Source: an uncultured Victivallis sp. (GTDB taxonomy: Bacteria; Verrucomicrobiota; Lentisphaeria; Victivallales; Victivallaceae). Taken from it: 38,660 nucleotides of DNA. Positions 25,281 through 33,402 of this stretch are shown here, in pieces. The translations under genes and the position numbers were made by a program. Location of the stretch: assembly GCA_944389815.1 (NCBI GenBank), contig CALXNS010000015.1, forward strand, positions 1-38,660, in the 5' to 3' direction. Below the pieces are notes generated by a model. That model saw only the letters and a list, made by a program, of their open reading frames with translations, was not told where the DNA came from and did not search any database. Within the stretch, counting starts at the first letter, position 1; every line of letters starts with the position of its first letter.

Positions 25281-26570
25281 ATGATCGAAACCGAACAAGA
25301 GGCCAGAAAAAAAGTTGAACGCGCACTGCTGGTCGGCATCCGCGAGGCCGACCAATCCGAGGCGGAAATTCAGGAACAGCTCGACGAACTCGCCGATCTG
25401 GTCCGCAATCTCGACATCATTCCGCTCGAACCGGTGGTCGTCCCGCTGCATCAGGTGCAGGCGCAATACTACGTCGGTTCCGGCAAGGCCGAAGAGATCG
25501 CGCAACTGGCTCGCGAATGCGAGGCGGACTGTCTCGTATTCGACACGCCGCTCTCCCCGTCGCAGCAGCGCAACTGGGAACGCATGAGCAAAATCTGCGT
25601 CATCGACCGCGAAGAGGTCATTCTGGATATTTTCGCCGAACGCGCCTCCACCCGCGAAGCGGTTCTTCAGGTCGAACTGGCCCGGCTGGAATATTCGCTG
25701 CCCCGGCTGACGCGCGCATGGACCCACCTCTCACGCCAGCACGGCGGCGGAGCCACGACCCGCGGCGAAGGCGAAACTCAGATCGAAACCGACCGGCGGC
25801 TGGTGCGCAGACGCATCCAGATGCTGAAGAAAGAACTCGAGACCGTCCGCAGACAGCGTTCGACTCAGCGTAAGGCGCGCACACGCAACGACGTTCCGCA
25901 TGGAGCGATCGTCGGCTACACGAACGTCGGAAAATCCTCAATTCTGCGGGCGCTTTCCGGTGCGGAGATTCTGGTGAAGGATCAGCTTTTCGCCACGCTC
26001 GACCCGACCACGCGCCGGATCGAACTCGATGGGAAACGTCAACTGCTGCTCACTGACACGGTCGGTTTCGTCCGCAAACTGCCGCATTCGCTCGTCGACG
26101 CCTTCAAATCCACTCTGGAAGAGGCGGTACAGGCGGATTTCCTGCTGCTGGTGCTCGACATTTCAAGCCCGCTGCTCGACGCGCAGTGGGAGACCACCCT
26201 TGCGGTGCTCAAGGAGCTCGGCGCGGCGGATAAGAACATTCAAATCGTATTCAACAAGCTCGACCGGATCGATCCGGATCGGGACGCCGTGCTGCTCGCC
26301 CGGCTCAACGGCCTCTTCCCGGAAGCGCTGCGAATCTCCACCCGGTCCGGAGAAGGAATGCCGCAGCTGCGTCGACGTCTCGGAGAGATCGCCGCCGCCC
26401 GGCAGCGGGTATTGCAGATTTTGCTGCCGCCGCAGCGGCACGATCTTGCGGCTCTGGCGCACGCATCCGGCACCGTCTACGAAGAGGAATACAACGAGAA
26501 CGGCAATCTAAAAATGGTGCTGGCCATCGACGAACGGCATTGGCACAAATTTCAGGACTACAGGATATGA
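25281..26570 (+). CDS. hflX: GTPase HflX
   Basis: 429 residues. The N-terminal HflX domain (about 15-200) carries YYVGSGKAEEI, LSPSQQRNWE, IDREEVILDIFAERA and the Gly-rich GGGATTRGEGETQIETDRR. The G domain follows: G1 GYTNVGKS (212-219), DTVGF (259-263) and NKLD (325-328). HflX binds the ribosome and splits or rescues stalled 70S particles, especially in stress. The start is not certain: the ATG at 25281 has a distant CCGGAG 17 bases upstream, and a TTG at 25248 would add 11 residues. The stop overlaps the start of the next gene by four bases (ATGA). The 100-base gap before it shows no strong promoter, so it may share a transcript with the exonuclease. Confidence 0.95.
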   Translation: MIETEQEARKKVERALLVGIREADQSEAEIQEQLDELADLVRNLDIIPLEPVVVPLHQVQAQYYVGSGKAEEIAQLARECEADCLVFDTPLSPSQQRNWERMSKICVIDREEVILDIFAERASTREAVLQVELARLEYSLPRLTRAWTHLSRQHGGGATTRGEGETQIETDRRLVRRRIQMLKKELETVRRQRSTQRKARTRNDVPHGAIVGYTNVGKSSILRALSGAEILVKDQLFATLDPTTRRIELDGKRQLLLTDTVGFVRKLPHSLVDAFKSTLEEAVQADFLLLVLDISSPLLDAQWETTLAVLKELGAADKNIQIVFNKLDRIDPDRDAVLLARLNGLFPEALRISTRSGEGMPQLRRRLGEIAAARQRVLQILLPPQRHDLAALAHASGTVYEEEYNENGNLKMVLAIDERHWHKFQDYRI

Positions 26571-29527
26571 AGAAGAAAATTCTGACCATTCCGCTGCTGA
26601 GTACGGCGTTGTTCCTCACGCTGACGGCGGCGCAGTTCTCGCCGTGGGACGCGTGGCGGGAAGCCTACAACTCCTTCGAGCGCGGCGAACAGCTCCGTGC
26701 GAAAGGCGAATACGTTCAGGCGCTGGAGGAGTTCCGCGCCGCCCGCGGCCACTACCTCAAAGTAAAAGAGGCGCGCCCCGACTGGAACCAGAAAATCATC
26801 GAAGCGCGTCTCACCGACTGCGACCAGGCCATCGCCGCCGTGGGAAAACTCCTGGGAGAAAACGAAGTCACACGGACGACCTCCGCCGCCGTGTCCGGAG
26901 CGTCAGAACCATCCTCCTCCGTCGACGCCGGAGAAGTCGCCTTCCTGAAAAAGGAACTGGAGAAATACAAGGAGAAACTGCTCGAATCCATGGTCGAGGT
27001 CGAAGAACTCCGCCGCCGCCTCACCCAGAGTGAAGCTGCCGCCGAAGAGGTGACCAATCTGCTCCGCGACCAACGTGTCATGCAGGAAAAATACGCCCTG
27101 CTGGAAAAGCGATATCAAGCCCTCGAACGCCAGGCTCTCGAACCGGACACCCGTAATGCGGAACTGCGTAATCAGCTCATCGAGGAGAAGTTGAATTCCG
27201 AAGTGGTCGCCCGTCGGCTGCAGCTTGCACAAAGCCGAATCCAGAAACTCGAAGAGGAGGCGAACGTCCGAACCGAACGCCAGCGTACTGCCGAAATGCA
27301 CTCCAGCGAAATGTCCGAAACCCTTCGTCGACGGGAGCGCGAGCTTGCAGAACTGCAAAAGCTGCGCGATGCCGAAGCATTGAGATTATCCGGCCTCCAG
27401 CAGCAGCTCGAAACCGCTCAGGCGGGCATGGCGGAGGCCGTGCGGCTCCGAAACGAAACCGCATCCGCAATGGCGACACTTCAGAAACAACTTGAAGAAG
27501 CTCTTGCATCCGGCGGCAGTTCCGCCTCGTTGAACGCAAAACTCAACGACGAAAACAATCAGCTGCGTGAAACGCTCGCCGAAGCCGGAACCCGCGCTGC
27601 CGAGGCGCGCGATCAAATTTCAGCCCTCCAGGCCAGGCAACGTGAACTGCAGCTTGAACTCGTTCAGGTTCGGGAAACGCTTCAGCGGTTCGACGAAACC
27701 CGGAAGCGACTGGAGACGGAAAACCGCGATTTGCAAACCGCGCTTGAACGTGAACGCGCCGCCGCAGAACTCAATTCCGGCGAATTGAAGAATCTTCGCG
27801 AACGTAATCAGCAACTTGAATCCGACATGCAGGACTGGGCCGCCAGATGTGAAAAACTGGAAAAACGGCTCGAAAACCGTAATCAGGAGGATTTCAAGGC
27901 GCTCACCGCCGCCGACGCCGAACGTCAGCAGCTGCGGGAAGAACTCAATAAATTGCGCGACGAAACCGCCGGGCTCCGCGTTCAGCTTGAACAGGCCGTC
28001 AAGGCCCGGGCCGAGGCCGAAGGACGCGAGAGCGCATTGAATGCCGAACAGCTCCGGCTCAAAACCGCCGCCGCTTCCGCCGAAGCGAAACTCCTGGAAG
28101 CGCAGCAGCGGCTCGCCGAACTGGAGAAGCTGGCTCCGGAAAGCGCCGCCATCCGCAGGGAACTGGCTGAACTGCGCACCAATTTCCAGGCGCTCCAGCG
28201 TGAAGACGCGGAGAATCGAAAGGTGCTCGCGGAATACAAGAAACAATCCGAGCAGATGGCCGAAACCGGTCGGCAGCTCAAAGATTTCAAGGCGCTCCAA
28301 CTGGATCTGGTTCAACAGCAACGGGAAAATGAGGTGCTCGCAGAAGCCAACCGGAAACTGGAAGCCGTCCGGGCAAAGCTGGAACGTACTCAGCAGGAAT
28401 TGCTCCGGGAAATCGCCGCATTGAAAAAATCCGGCACGGCTCCCGCCACCGGAAACACCGCGCCTGCGATTCCGGAAATCGAGCCGGTCGCCGCCATTCC
28501 CGATCCGGGCACCGTCGGCACTCCTGATGAACTCGTCGCCGCAGGCCGCCAGGCGGAAGCGGAGAAAAAAACCGATGTCGCCATCTGGAATTACAAAACC
28601 GCGCTCGAAATCGATCCGGAAAACTTCGAAGCCGCGTTCCGCTTCGGCAAACTTCAATTGAAGCGTCAGGAATATGCCGCCGCCGAAGAGCTTCTTCAAA
28701 CGGCACGACGGCAGCATCCGGAACTCAAAGGCGTCACCATTCTCTGCGCCGAAGCTCAGATCGGACAGCAGAAATTCGGCAATGCGCTTGCCCTGCTCGA
28801 TCCGCTGCGCCAGGCCGCACCGGACGATTATGCCGTACTGATGCCGAGCGCCCGGGCGCTGGCCGGTTCCGGGCGGGCGGCGGAAGCAATCGAACTCTTC
28901 CGGAAAGCAGCCGAACTTGAAAAGTCGGAAGCCGCTCCATGGCTGGAACTTGCCCGCGTCATGCTTCACGACGGATCCTCCACCGAACAGGATGCCGCCG
29001 CCGCTTACCGCGAGGCGCGCAACCGCGGCGCCGCACCCGACCCGGAACTCGAACCCGAACTCGGCAAGATGCTCGATGAACAGCGGGAGTTGAACGCCTT
29101 CATGACCGCCGCCGCAGCAGAAGCCGAAGCCGGCGGCGACTGGGACTCCGCGCTCTGGTATTACCGGCAGATCGCCGGCCTCGATCCGGAAGACCGCCAG
29201 ATCGTCGCCCACATCGCCTTCGCGCAGCTCGCCCAGGGGAAGAACGCCGCCGCGGAAGAGACGCTTACGCTCAATCAGCCGGGTACGCCCGAGAGCTTCC
29301 TGATTCTAGCCCTCGCCCAGTGGCGGGGACGTCACGACGCCGCTTCCGTTCAGGCATCGCTGGACGAAGCGCTCCGCACCAATGGAAACGCGCCGATCAG
29401 ACTCGAAAAAGAGTGGCGGCTCCTCGCGGCGGAAATCGAAAAAATCCGGAATGAACCGGATATGAAGAAATCTCCCGTGCTGGAGTTATGGAACCGCACG
29501 GTCGTACCGGAAAGTGAAAAAGAATAA
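26567..29527 (+). CDS. Exported coiled-coil and TPR protein of unknown function
   Basis: 986 residues. A signal peptide or anchor (about 1-23, MKKKILTIPLL...LTAAQ) is followed by a short TPR-like segment (YNSFERGEQLRAKGEYVQAL). Residues about 125-640 form a long coiled coil, very rich in Glu, Leu, Arg, Gln and Ala with heptad spacing. Residues about 670-950 hold at least five TPR-type helix pairs (VAIWNYKTALEIDPENFEAA, YAVLMPSARALAGSGRAAEA). The start overlaps the hflX stop (ATGA) with a weak AGGA ahead, so translation is coupled. Such layouts serve as envelope scaffolds or length-spanning adaptors, but the partner is unknown. Compositional bias makes homology by eye unreliable. Confidence 0.88.
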   Translation: MKKKILTIPLLSTALFLTLTAAQFSPWDAWREAYNSFERGEQLRAKGEYVQALEEFRAARGHYLKVKEARPDWNQKIIEARLTDCDQAIAAVGKLLGENEVTRTTSAAVSGASEPSSSVDAGEVAFLKKELEKYKEKLLESMVEVEELRRRLTQSEAAAEEVTNLLRDQRVMQEKYALLEKRYQALERQALEPDTRNAELRNQLIEEKLNSEVVARRLQLAQSRIQKLEEEANVRTERQRTAEMHSSEMSETLRRRERELAELQKLRDAEALRLSGLQQQLETAQAGMAEAVRLRNETASAMATLQKQLEEALASGGSSASLNAKLNDENNQLRETLAEAGTRAAEARDQISALQARQRELQLELVQVRETLQRFDETRKRLETENRDLQTALERERAAAELNSGELKNLRERNQQLESDMQDWAARCEKLEKRLENRNQEDFKALTAADAERQQLREELNKLRDETAGLRVQLEQAVKARAEAEGRESALNAEQLRLKTAAASAEAKLLEAQQRLAELEKLAPESAAIRRELAELRTNFQALQREDAENRKVLAEYKKQSEQMAETGRQLKDFKALQLDLVQQQRENEVLAEANRKLEAVRAKLERTQQELLREIAALKKSGTAPATGNTAPAIPEIEPVAAIPDPGTVGTPDELVAAGRQAEAEKKTDVAIWNYKTALEIDPENFEAAFRFGKLQLKRQEYAAAEELLQTARRQHPELKGVTILCAEAQIGQQKFGNALALLDPLRQAAPDDYAVLMPSARALAGSGRAAEAIELFRKAAELEKSEAAPWLELARVMLHDGSSTEQDAAAAYREARNRGAAPDPELEPELGKMLDEQRELNAFMTAAAAEAEAGGDWDSALWYYRQIAGLDPEDRQIVAHIAFAQLAQGKNAAAEETLTLNQPGTPESFLILALAQWRGRHDAASVQASLDEALRTNGNAPIRLEKEWRLLAAEIEKIRNEPDMKKSPVLELWNRTVVPESEKE

Positions 29528-29587
29528 CCTGCCAGGCTCGTAAGAGTTCGAAGGAGAACTCAATAAAAAAATGAGGAGGAGAAAACA

Positions 29588-30145
29588 ATGAATCGACATC
29601 CCGCAGTTGTGATTTCAACGAATCTTCTGACCGGAAGCGCATGGAATTTCGTCACGCTTCAAGCAATTCTGGCAATTCTGCTGGGACTCTTTTTTCTGTT
29701 CAATGTGAAGGCGGCGCTGATCGTTCTTGCCATCCTGCTCGGGGTGTTGCTGATCGGGTGCGGCTTTCAGCAGCTTACGCTGCTTCACCGTTCCTGCCGC
29801 TGGGGACACTGGCTTTACGGCGCAGTGTTGCTGATTGCGGGAATTTTTCTTGTTGCACACCCGCTGATCAGCGGCCTTCAACTGCTGCTGGTGCTGGGGA
29901 TCTGGCTGATCTTTCACGCCTTTGAACTTCTGATCTCGGCCTGGCTCGCCCGCACCATCCCCTCCAACGTCCGGGTTCTCGCAGCGCTGAACGGCGTTTT
30001 CAGTCTGCTCTTCGGCATATTGATCCTGCGGGAACCGATCGCCGGCGTGGCGGTGGTGAACTTCATCTTCACGTTTTACCTTCTGCTCTACGGTCTGGTC
30101 ACGCTGGTGATCGGCTTGCGGCTCCGGCGCCTGGGGCGGAACTGA
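29588..30145 (+). CDS. HdeD/DUF308-family membrane protein
   Basis: 185 residues with six predicted membrane helices in two or three similar pairs (LQAILAILLGLFFLFNV, ALIVLAILLGVLLIGCGFQ, LYGAVLLIAGIFLVAHPL, LLLVLGIWLIFHAFELL, then FSLLFGILI and FYLLLYGLVTLVIGLRL). This spacing and the Gly-rich helix ends fit the HdeD/DUF308 family, linked in E. coli to acid resistance at high cell density. GAGGAGGAGAAAACA precedes the ATG. The 60-base gap after the TPR gene contains a small hairpin (GAGTTC/GAACTC) without a T run. It may belong to that transcript or stand alone. The function is a family-level guess. Confidence 0.85.
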   Translation: MNRHPAVVISTNLLTGSAWNFVTLQAILAILLGLFFLFNVKAALIVLAILLGVLLIGCGFQQLTLLHRSCRWGHWLYGAVLLIAGIFLVAHPLISGLQLLLVLGIWLIFHAFELLISAWLARTIPSNVRVLAALNGVFSLLFGILILREPIAGVAVVNFIFTFYLLLYGLVTLVIGLRLRRLGRN

Positions 30146-30147
30146 AC

Positions 30148-30194
30148 AAAAACCCCCCCCGGAGAGAGTCTCTTTCCTGCTTTCCGGGGGGGGG
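30148..30194 (-). terminator. Rho-independent terminator of tpx with C9/G8 stem
   Basis: Read on the minus strand: CCCCCCCCCGGA, a 19-base loop, TCCGGGGGGGG, then TTTTTG. The T run is only on the minus side, so it ends tpx. It could also slow transcription arriving from the DUF308 gene. The long G and C runs are unusual for a terminator stem. Confidence 0.75.
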
Positions 30195-30226
30195 AAGTGG
30201 TATTTTCCACTGTCGCAAACAGCACG

Positions 30227-30739
30227 TCAGGCGCGCTTCAATGCCGCCAGCGCCTCATCGTAATCCGGCTCCTGAACGATATCCGGACTCTTCCGCGAAT
30301 AAGTGATCACACCATTCGCATCGACCACCACCACTGCCCGCGCCAGCAATCCGCGCAGCGGACCATCGGTCATCAGCACACCGTAATCGCGCCCGAATTC
30401 GGAGTCGAACTGGAAATCCGACAGCGCAATAACGTTCTCGATCCCTTCCGTCGCACAGAAACGGCTCTGCGCAAACGGCAGATCTTTGGAAATACACAGC
30501 ACCGAAACTCCGTCAAGACCGGCGGCCATCTGGTTGAATTTCCGCACTGAAGCCGAGCAGACCGGCGTATCCACGCTGGGGAAGATATTGAGCAAAAGCT
30601 TCCGTCCGCGTCCGTCCGCCAACGTAAAATTGCTCAAATCTCCCTTGACCAGCCGGAAATCCGGCGCCTTCATCCCGGCGGCCACAAATGTTCCGGCAAG
30701 CGTCACCTGAGCACCTTGAAACAACGTAAGATTTTTCAT
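30227..30739 (-). CDS. tpx: Thiol peroxidase Tpx
   Basis: 170 residues, the usual length. The peroxidatic Cys61 is in NIFPSVDTPVCSASV and the resolving Cys95 in DLPFAQSRFC, the same positions as in E. coli Tpx. The enzyme reduces H2O2 and alkyl hydroperoxides using thioredoxin. The start ATG at 30739 is preceded by AGGAGG six bases upstream; the longer open frame to 30862 lacks a ribosome-binding site. Its transcript ends at the GC-rich terminator at 30148-30194. It stands alone, with no obvious peroxide-sensor site that I could identify. The N-terminal FQGAQVTLAGTF is typical of the family. Confidence 0.97.
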   Translation of the reverse strand: MKNLTLFQGAQVTLAGTFVAAGMKAPDFRLVKGDLSNFTLADGRGRKLLLNIFPSVDTPVCSASVRKFNQMAAGLDGVSVLCISKDLPFAQSRFCATEGIENVIALSDFQFDSEFGRDYGVLMTDGPLRGLLARAVVVVDANGVITYSRKSPDIVQEPDYDEALAALKRA

Positions 30740-30880
30740 TGGAAACCTCCTCTTTCTTCCTGTCGCCTTCCGCGGCAAAACGGAATGCGATTGTTTGGGT
30801 GAATATATCAATGTACCACTTTGCGACAGAAAAATCAACCGGATCTGACCGTTTTCCTTCAACGATTGAGTCCAGCGTGC

Positions 30881-31025
30881 AAAAAAAAGAGAACCGGTCT
30901 CGAAGGGGGGCTTCGAACCGGTTCCAGAAACCGCACAGGAGGTTTCATTTCGACAATTGGCTGAAATGGCGAATTCAACCCGATTTCGGGGGGACGGTTG
31001 AATTCACCATTCATTCCGTGTTGCT
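30881..31025 (-). ncRNA. 6C-like small RNA candidate (three hairpins, two with CCCCCC runs)
   Basis: Three hairpins in a row on the minus strand. Hairpin 1: arms GAATTCAACC (31005-30996) and GGTTGAATTC (30980-30971), extended outward by AATGG/CCATT, with loop GTCCCCCCG. Hairpin 2: GAAACC and GGTTTC (30946-30927), with CCTCCT at the loop. Hairpin 3: GAACCGGT...TCGAAG with CTTCGA...ACCGGTTC (30924-30891), apex CCCCCC, then TCTTTTTTTT, an intrinsic terminator. A TATACT box (31030-31035 complement) sits just upstream; the -35 is weak. Two hairpins with runs of six C define the actinobacterial 6C RNA, so this is a structural analogue. No coding frame fits. The exact 5' end is inferred. Confidence 0.7.
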
Positions 31026-31088
31026 ATATAGTATACTCAATTAAGATGGCTGGAAGATTGCCGGAAGATTACATTTTGGCAATATCGA

Positions 31089-31125
31089 CAAAAAAAACGG
31101 AAAAAATTTGCTTTTTTTCCGTTTT
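31089..31125 (-). terminator. Rho-independent terminator of the exbB-exbD-tonB operon
   Basis: On the minus strand the arms AAAACGGAAAAAA (31125-31113) and TTTTTTCCGTTTT (31106-31094) form a stem, followed by TTTT before GTCG. It lies 20 bases after the tonB stop. It separates the operon from the small RNA at 30881-31025, which therefore needs its own promoter. Confidence 0.8.
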
Positions 31126-31144
31126 CAGCATTCAGCTCGTAAGA

Positions 31145-32038
31145 TTATTCCGTTTTCAGCAATACCTGTAACGAAACCGCACCATGCTTCGGGCGCGGCA
31201 CACGTTCCAGCCCCGCCAACATCGATTCAACGGAATCATCCATGGCCTTCACGCCGCTGCGGCGCACGATCCGCGCCGACGTCACCCGCCCGTCCGCCGC
31301 GATGGCGATCTCGATAAGCACCTCCGGCAGCCGATTCCCCAGCAGTGAACGCGGCGGCTGCGTCCAGCGCACTTTCAAATACTCCCCGATTCGGCGACCG
31401 TATTCGGCATCGCCTTCGGCTCCGCCGCCCGGTGTGGCGTTATTCTGTCGGCCGTAGGTCTGCGCCAGATCTCGCGAACCAATCGGCACTGCACTGTTGG
31501 TGTTGGAACCGCCGCCGTCGCCGATCTTCGAGGAATTCGTCGGGGGACGATACACTCCCTGCTGCGCCTCCTCCACCGTCCGGGGCCGAACCGGCCGCGA
31601 AGGAGTTTTGCGCGTGGCGGTGCTTTTCGACTTCGATGTGGTTTTGGGTTTCGGTTTCGACGTCGCCTTCGGCTTCGATGTGGTTTTGGGCTTCGGTTTC
31701 GGCGTCTCTTTGACCACCGGTTTCGGTTCCGGTTTTGAAACCGGTTTCGGTTTCGACGTCTCTTTGACCACCGGCTTCGGCTCCGCCACCGGTTCGGGTT
31801 TCGGCCCGGGATTCGGCGACGGACGCAGCCGCGTCGGCGGACCGACTTCAGGTCCGGTCGACAACGGACCGGCAAGCTTCACCTTGAAAATGCTCTGCTG
31901 GGGATTTTTCCAGTTCTGATACATGAGCCAGCCGAGCGGACCGAAAATCACCAGCGCGTGAATCACCAGAACCGGCACCGAAATCCAGAAACGTCTGGCG
32001 CCGGAATCCGTTTCCGTCATTCCCGGGAGCGTGGTCAT
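31145..32038 (-). CDS. TonB/TolA-like energy transducer
   Basis: 297 residues. An N-terminal membrane anchor (about 17-41, VPVLVIHALVIFGPLGWLMY) is followed by a long Lys-Pro-rich spacer (about 65-155). That spacer contains repeats such as KPKPKTTSKPK and KPVVKETPKPK, which can span the periplasm. The C-terminal domain (about 220-297) reads YGRRIGEYLKVRW, PEVLIEIAIAADGRVTSARI and GVKAMDDSVESML, a TonB-type fold. It carries proton-motive energy from ExbBD to outer-membrane receptors. The start overlaps the exbD stop (ATGA). A TonB versus TolA assignment is open; no tolB or pal is nearby. Confidence 0.9.
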   Translation of the reverse strand: MTTLPGMTETDSGARRFWISVPVLVIHALVIFGPLGWLMYQNWKNPQQSIFKVKLAGPLSTGPEVGPPTRLRPSPNPGPKPEPVAEPKPVVKETSKPKPVSKPEPKPVVKETPKPKPKTTSKPKATSKPKPKTTSKSKSTATRKTPSRPVRPRTVEEAQQGVYRPPTNSSKIGDGGGSNTNSAVPIGSRDLAQTYGRQNNATPGGGAEGDAEYGRRIGEYLKVRWTQPPRSLLGNRLPEVLIEIAIAADGRVTSARIVRRSGVKAMDDSVESMLAGLERVPRPKHGAVSLQVLLKTE

Positions 32039-32448
32039 TTTTCCTCCGGCTGCGTTACCAGCGTCACATCATCGAAACCGCCGCGGCGGATCAACGCCAT
32101 CAATTCGATTACGTCATTGTACGAACGTTCTCCGTCCGCCCGCAGCAGCAGCGACGTTTCCGGAGCTTCACTCTTCAAGCGCGCAAGCAGCTCCAGCAAC
32201 TCTTCCCGCGTTACGGCATCCCTGTCGAACATGATCGTGCCGTCTTTCGTCAACGTCACGCTCTTGAAATTATCCTCCGGCAATTTTCCGCTGTTCATTT
32301 CCGGCGGCGAAATCTGCGTCCCGTATTCCATGAGCGGCATGGTGATCATGAAAACGATCAACAGGAGAAACGTCAAATCGAGAAGCGGCGTCACGTTGAT
32401 CTGATCGATCGCGTCCAGTTGCGAACGCTGTTTTCTCCGACGGGCCAT
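32035..32448 (-). CDS. exbD: ExbD/TolR-family biopolymer transport protein
   Basis: 137 residues. A short basic N-terminus precedes a single membrane helix containing the essential Asp24 in INVTPLLDLTFLLLIVFMIT, a hallmark of ExbD/TolR. The periplasmic domain follows (DNFKSVTLTKDGTIMFD, LLLRADGERSYNDVIELM). With ExbB it forms the proton channel that energises TonB. The gene lies two bases after exbB and overlaps the tonB start by four bases. All parts are normal. Confidence 0.95.
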   Translation of the reverse strand: MARRRKQRSQLDAIDQINVTPLLDLTFLLLIVFMITMPLMEYGTQISPPEMNSGKLPEDNFKSVTLTKDGTIMFDRDAVTREELLELLARLKSEAPETSLLLRADGERSYNDVIELMALIRRGGFDDVTLVTQPEEK

Positions 32449-32450
32449 GA

Positions 32451-33275
32451 TTACAGAAGCTCCCCGGGATTTGCAGCAACGTCACCCTCACGTCGCTCAG
32501 TCGGAGCCGACGCGGCAGCGGTCGCCTCGCTCTGGCGAAGCGACAACTGTTCAAGCTTGATCCTGGCCAGAAATTCATCCGTGAAATTATCCATCTTGAT
32601 CGTGATCGTCCGAATCATCGATGTCAGAAGATTATATCCCACCAGCGACGGAATCGCCACGATCAAACCCGCCACCGTCGTCAACAGCGCCCCCGCCACA
32701 CCCGGCGCCAGCGCCGTAAAATCCGATTTCCCCGCCGCGGCGATTCCGCAGAACGCCAGCATCACACCCCACACGGTTCCGAAAAGGCCGCAGAAGGGAC
32801 TTACGCTCACCAGCGTCGCCAGCAACCCGATCCGCGTTTCCAGCACCTGAATCTGAGCGGAAACCGCGCTCTCCATCACCGCCTCAATCGCGTTGAACTG
32901 CGCCTCGGAAAGCTTCACCGGGCGGTTGTTGATTCCGCCGGAGACCATCGCGTTGGCGCGGTCGCTGTCGTAAAATTCCAGCAGACGGTTGACGCCGACC
33001 GCGTAAACCTGCGACACCGGGCTGTCGTTGTGTTCGGATTCCCGCAACAGCGACGATGCGGCGACGTTTTTCTTGTTCGAACGGAACTGGCCGATGAAAT
33101 AATCGGAGAATTTCTTCGCCCGGTAGAGCGCCATCGCCTTGTCCAGCATCACCGTCCACGTGAATACCGAACCGATCAGCAGCAGCACGACGATCCCCTT
33201 CCCGACGCCGTCGCTGTTCTCAAACGCATAATAAACGCCGGGCGCCGACGCCGCAAAAATAAAAAAAGAAGGCAT
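32451..33275 (-). CDS. exbB: ExbB/TolQ-family proton channel protein
   Basis: 274 residues with three membrane helices: about 25-45 (GKGIVVLLLIGSVFTWTVML), and a pair in the second half (LLATLVSVSPFCGLFGTVWG and GALLTTVAGLIVAIPSLVGY), the conserved ExbB/TolQ/MotA core. A cytoplasmic loop lies between. It is the first gene of exbB-exbD-tonB. The promoter TTGTAG-N16-TATATT lies upstream. GGAG lies 12 bases before the ATG at 33275, a somewhat long spacing. The C-terminal 35 residues are Ala/Ser/Glu-rich and variable. Confidence 0.94.
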   Translation of the reverse strand: MPSFFIFAASAPGVYYAFENSDGVGKGIVVLLLIGSVFTWTVMLDKAMALYRAKKFSDYFIGQFRSNKKNVAASSLLRESEHNDSPVSQVYAVGVNRLLEFYDSDRANAMVSGGINNRPVKLSEAQFNAIEAVMESAVSAQIQVLETRIGLLATLVSVSPFCGLFGTVWGVMLAFCGIAAAGKSDFTALAPGVAGALLTTVAGLIVAIPSLVGYNLLTSMIRTITIKMDNFTDEFLARIKLEQLSLRQSEATAAASAPTERREGDVAANPGELL

Positions 33276-33332
33276 GTCCGTGAAATCTCCGCAAAAAATT
33301 TTGAAAATAATGTCATCCGGGGTACTTTATAA

Positions 33333-33360
33333 AATATAATCCCGGTTGTATATTCTACAA
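33333..33360 (-). promoter_or_regulatory. Promoter of exbB-exbD-tonB
   Basis: On the minus strand TTGTAG (33355-33360) and TATATT (33333-33338) are 16 bases apart. The predicted start is near 33326, about 50 bases before the exbB ATG. The divergent ROK gene starts at 33403, so the 127-base gap serves both; a TATAAT (33335-33340) on the plus strand overlaps this promoter. Confidence 0.55.
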
Positions 33361-33402
33361 GTACTTTTTTCGACAGAAACGAAATAAAACAGGAAAAATC
33401 TC

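Noticed and set aside
29528..29587. Terminator between the TPR gene and the DUF308 gene
   Set aside because: The GAGTTC/GAACTC hairpin is short and is followed by A-rich, not T-rich, sequence.
30937..30942. AGGAGG on the plus strand as a ribosome-binding site
   Set aside because: No start codon follows at a suitable distance with a meaningful frame; the minus-strand hairpin explains the sequence better.
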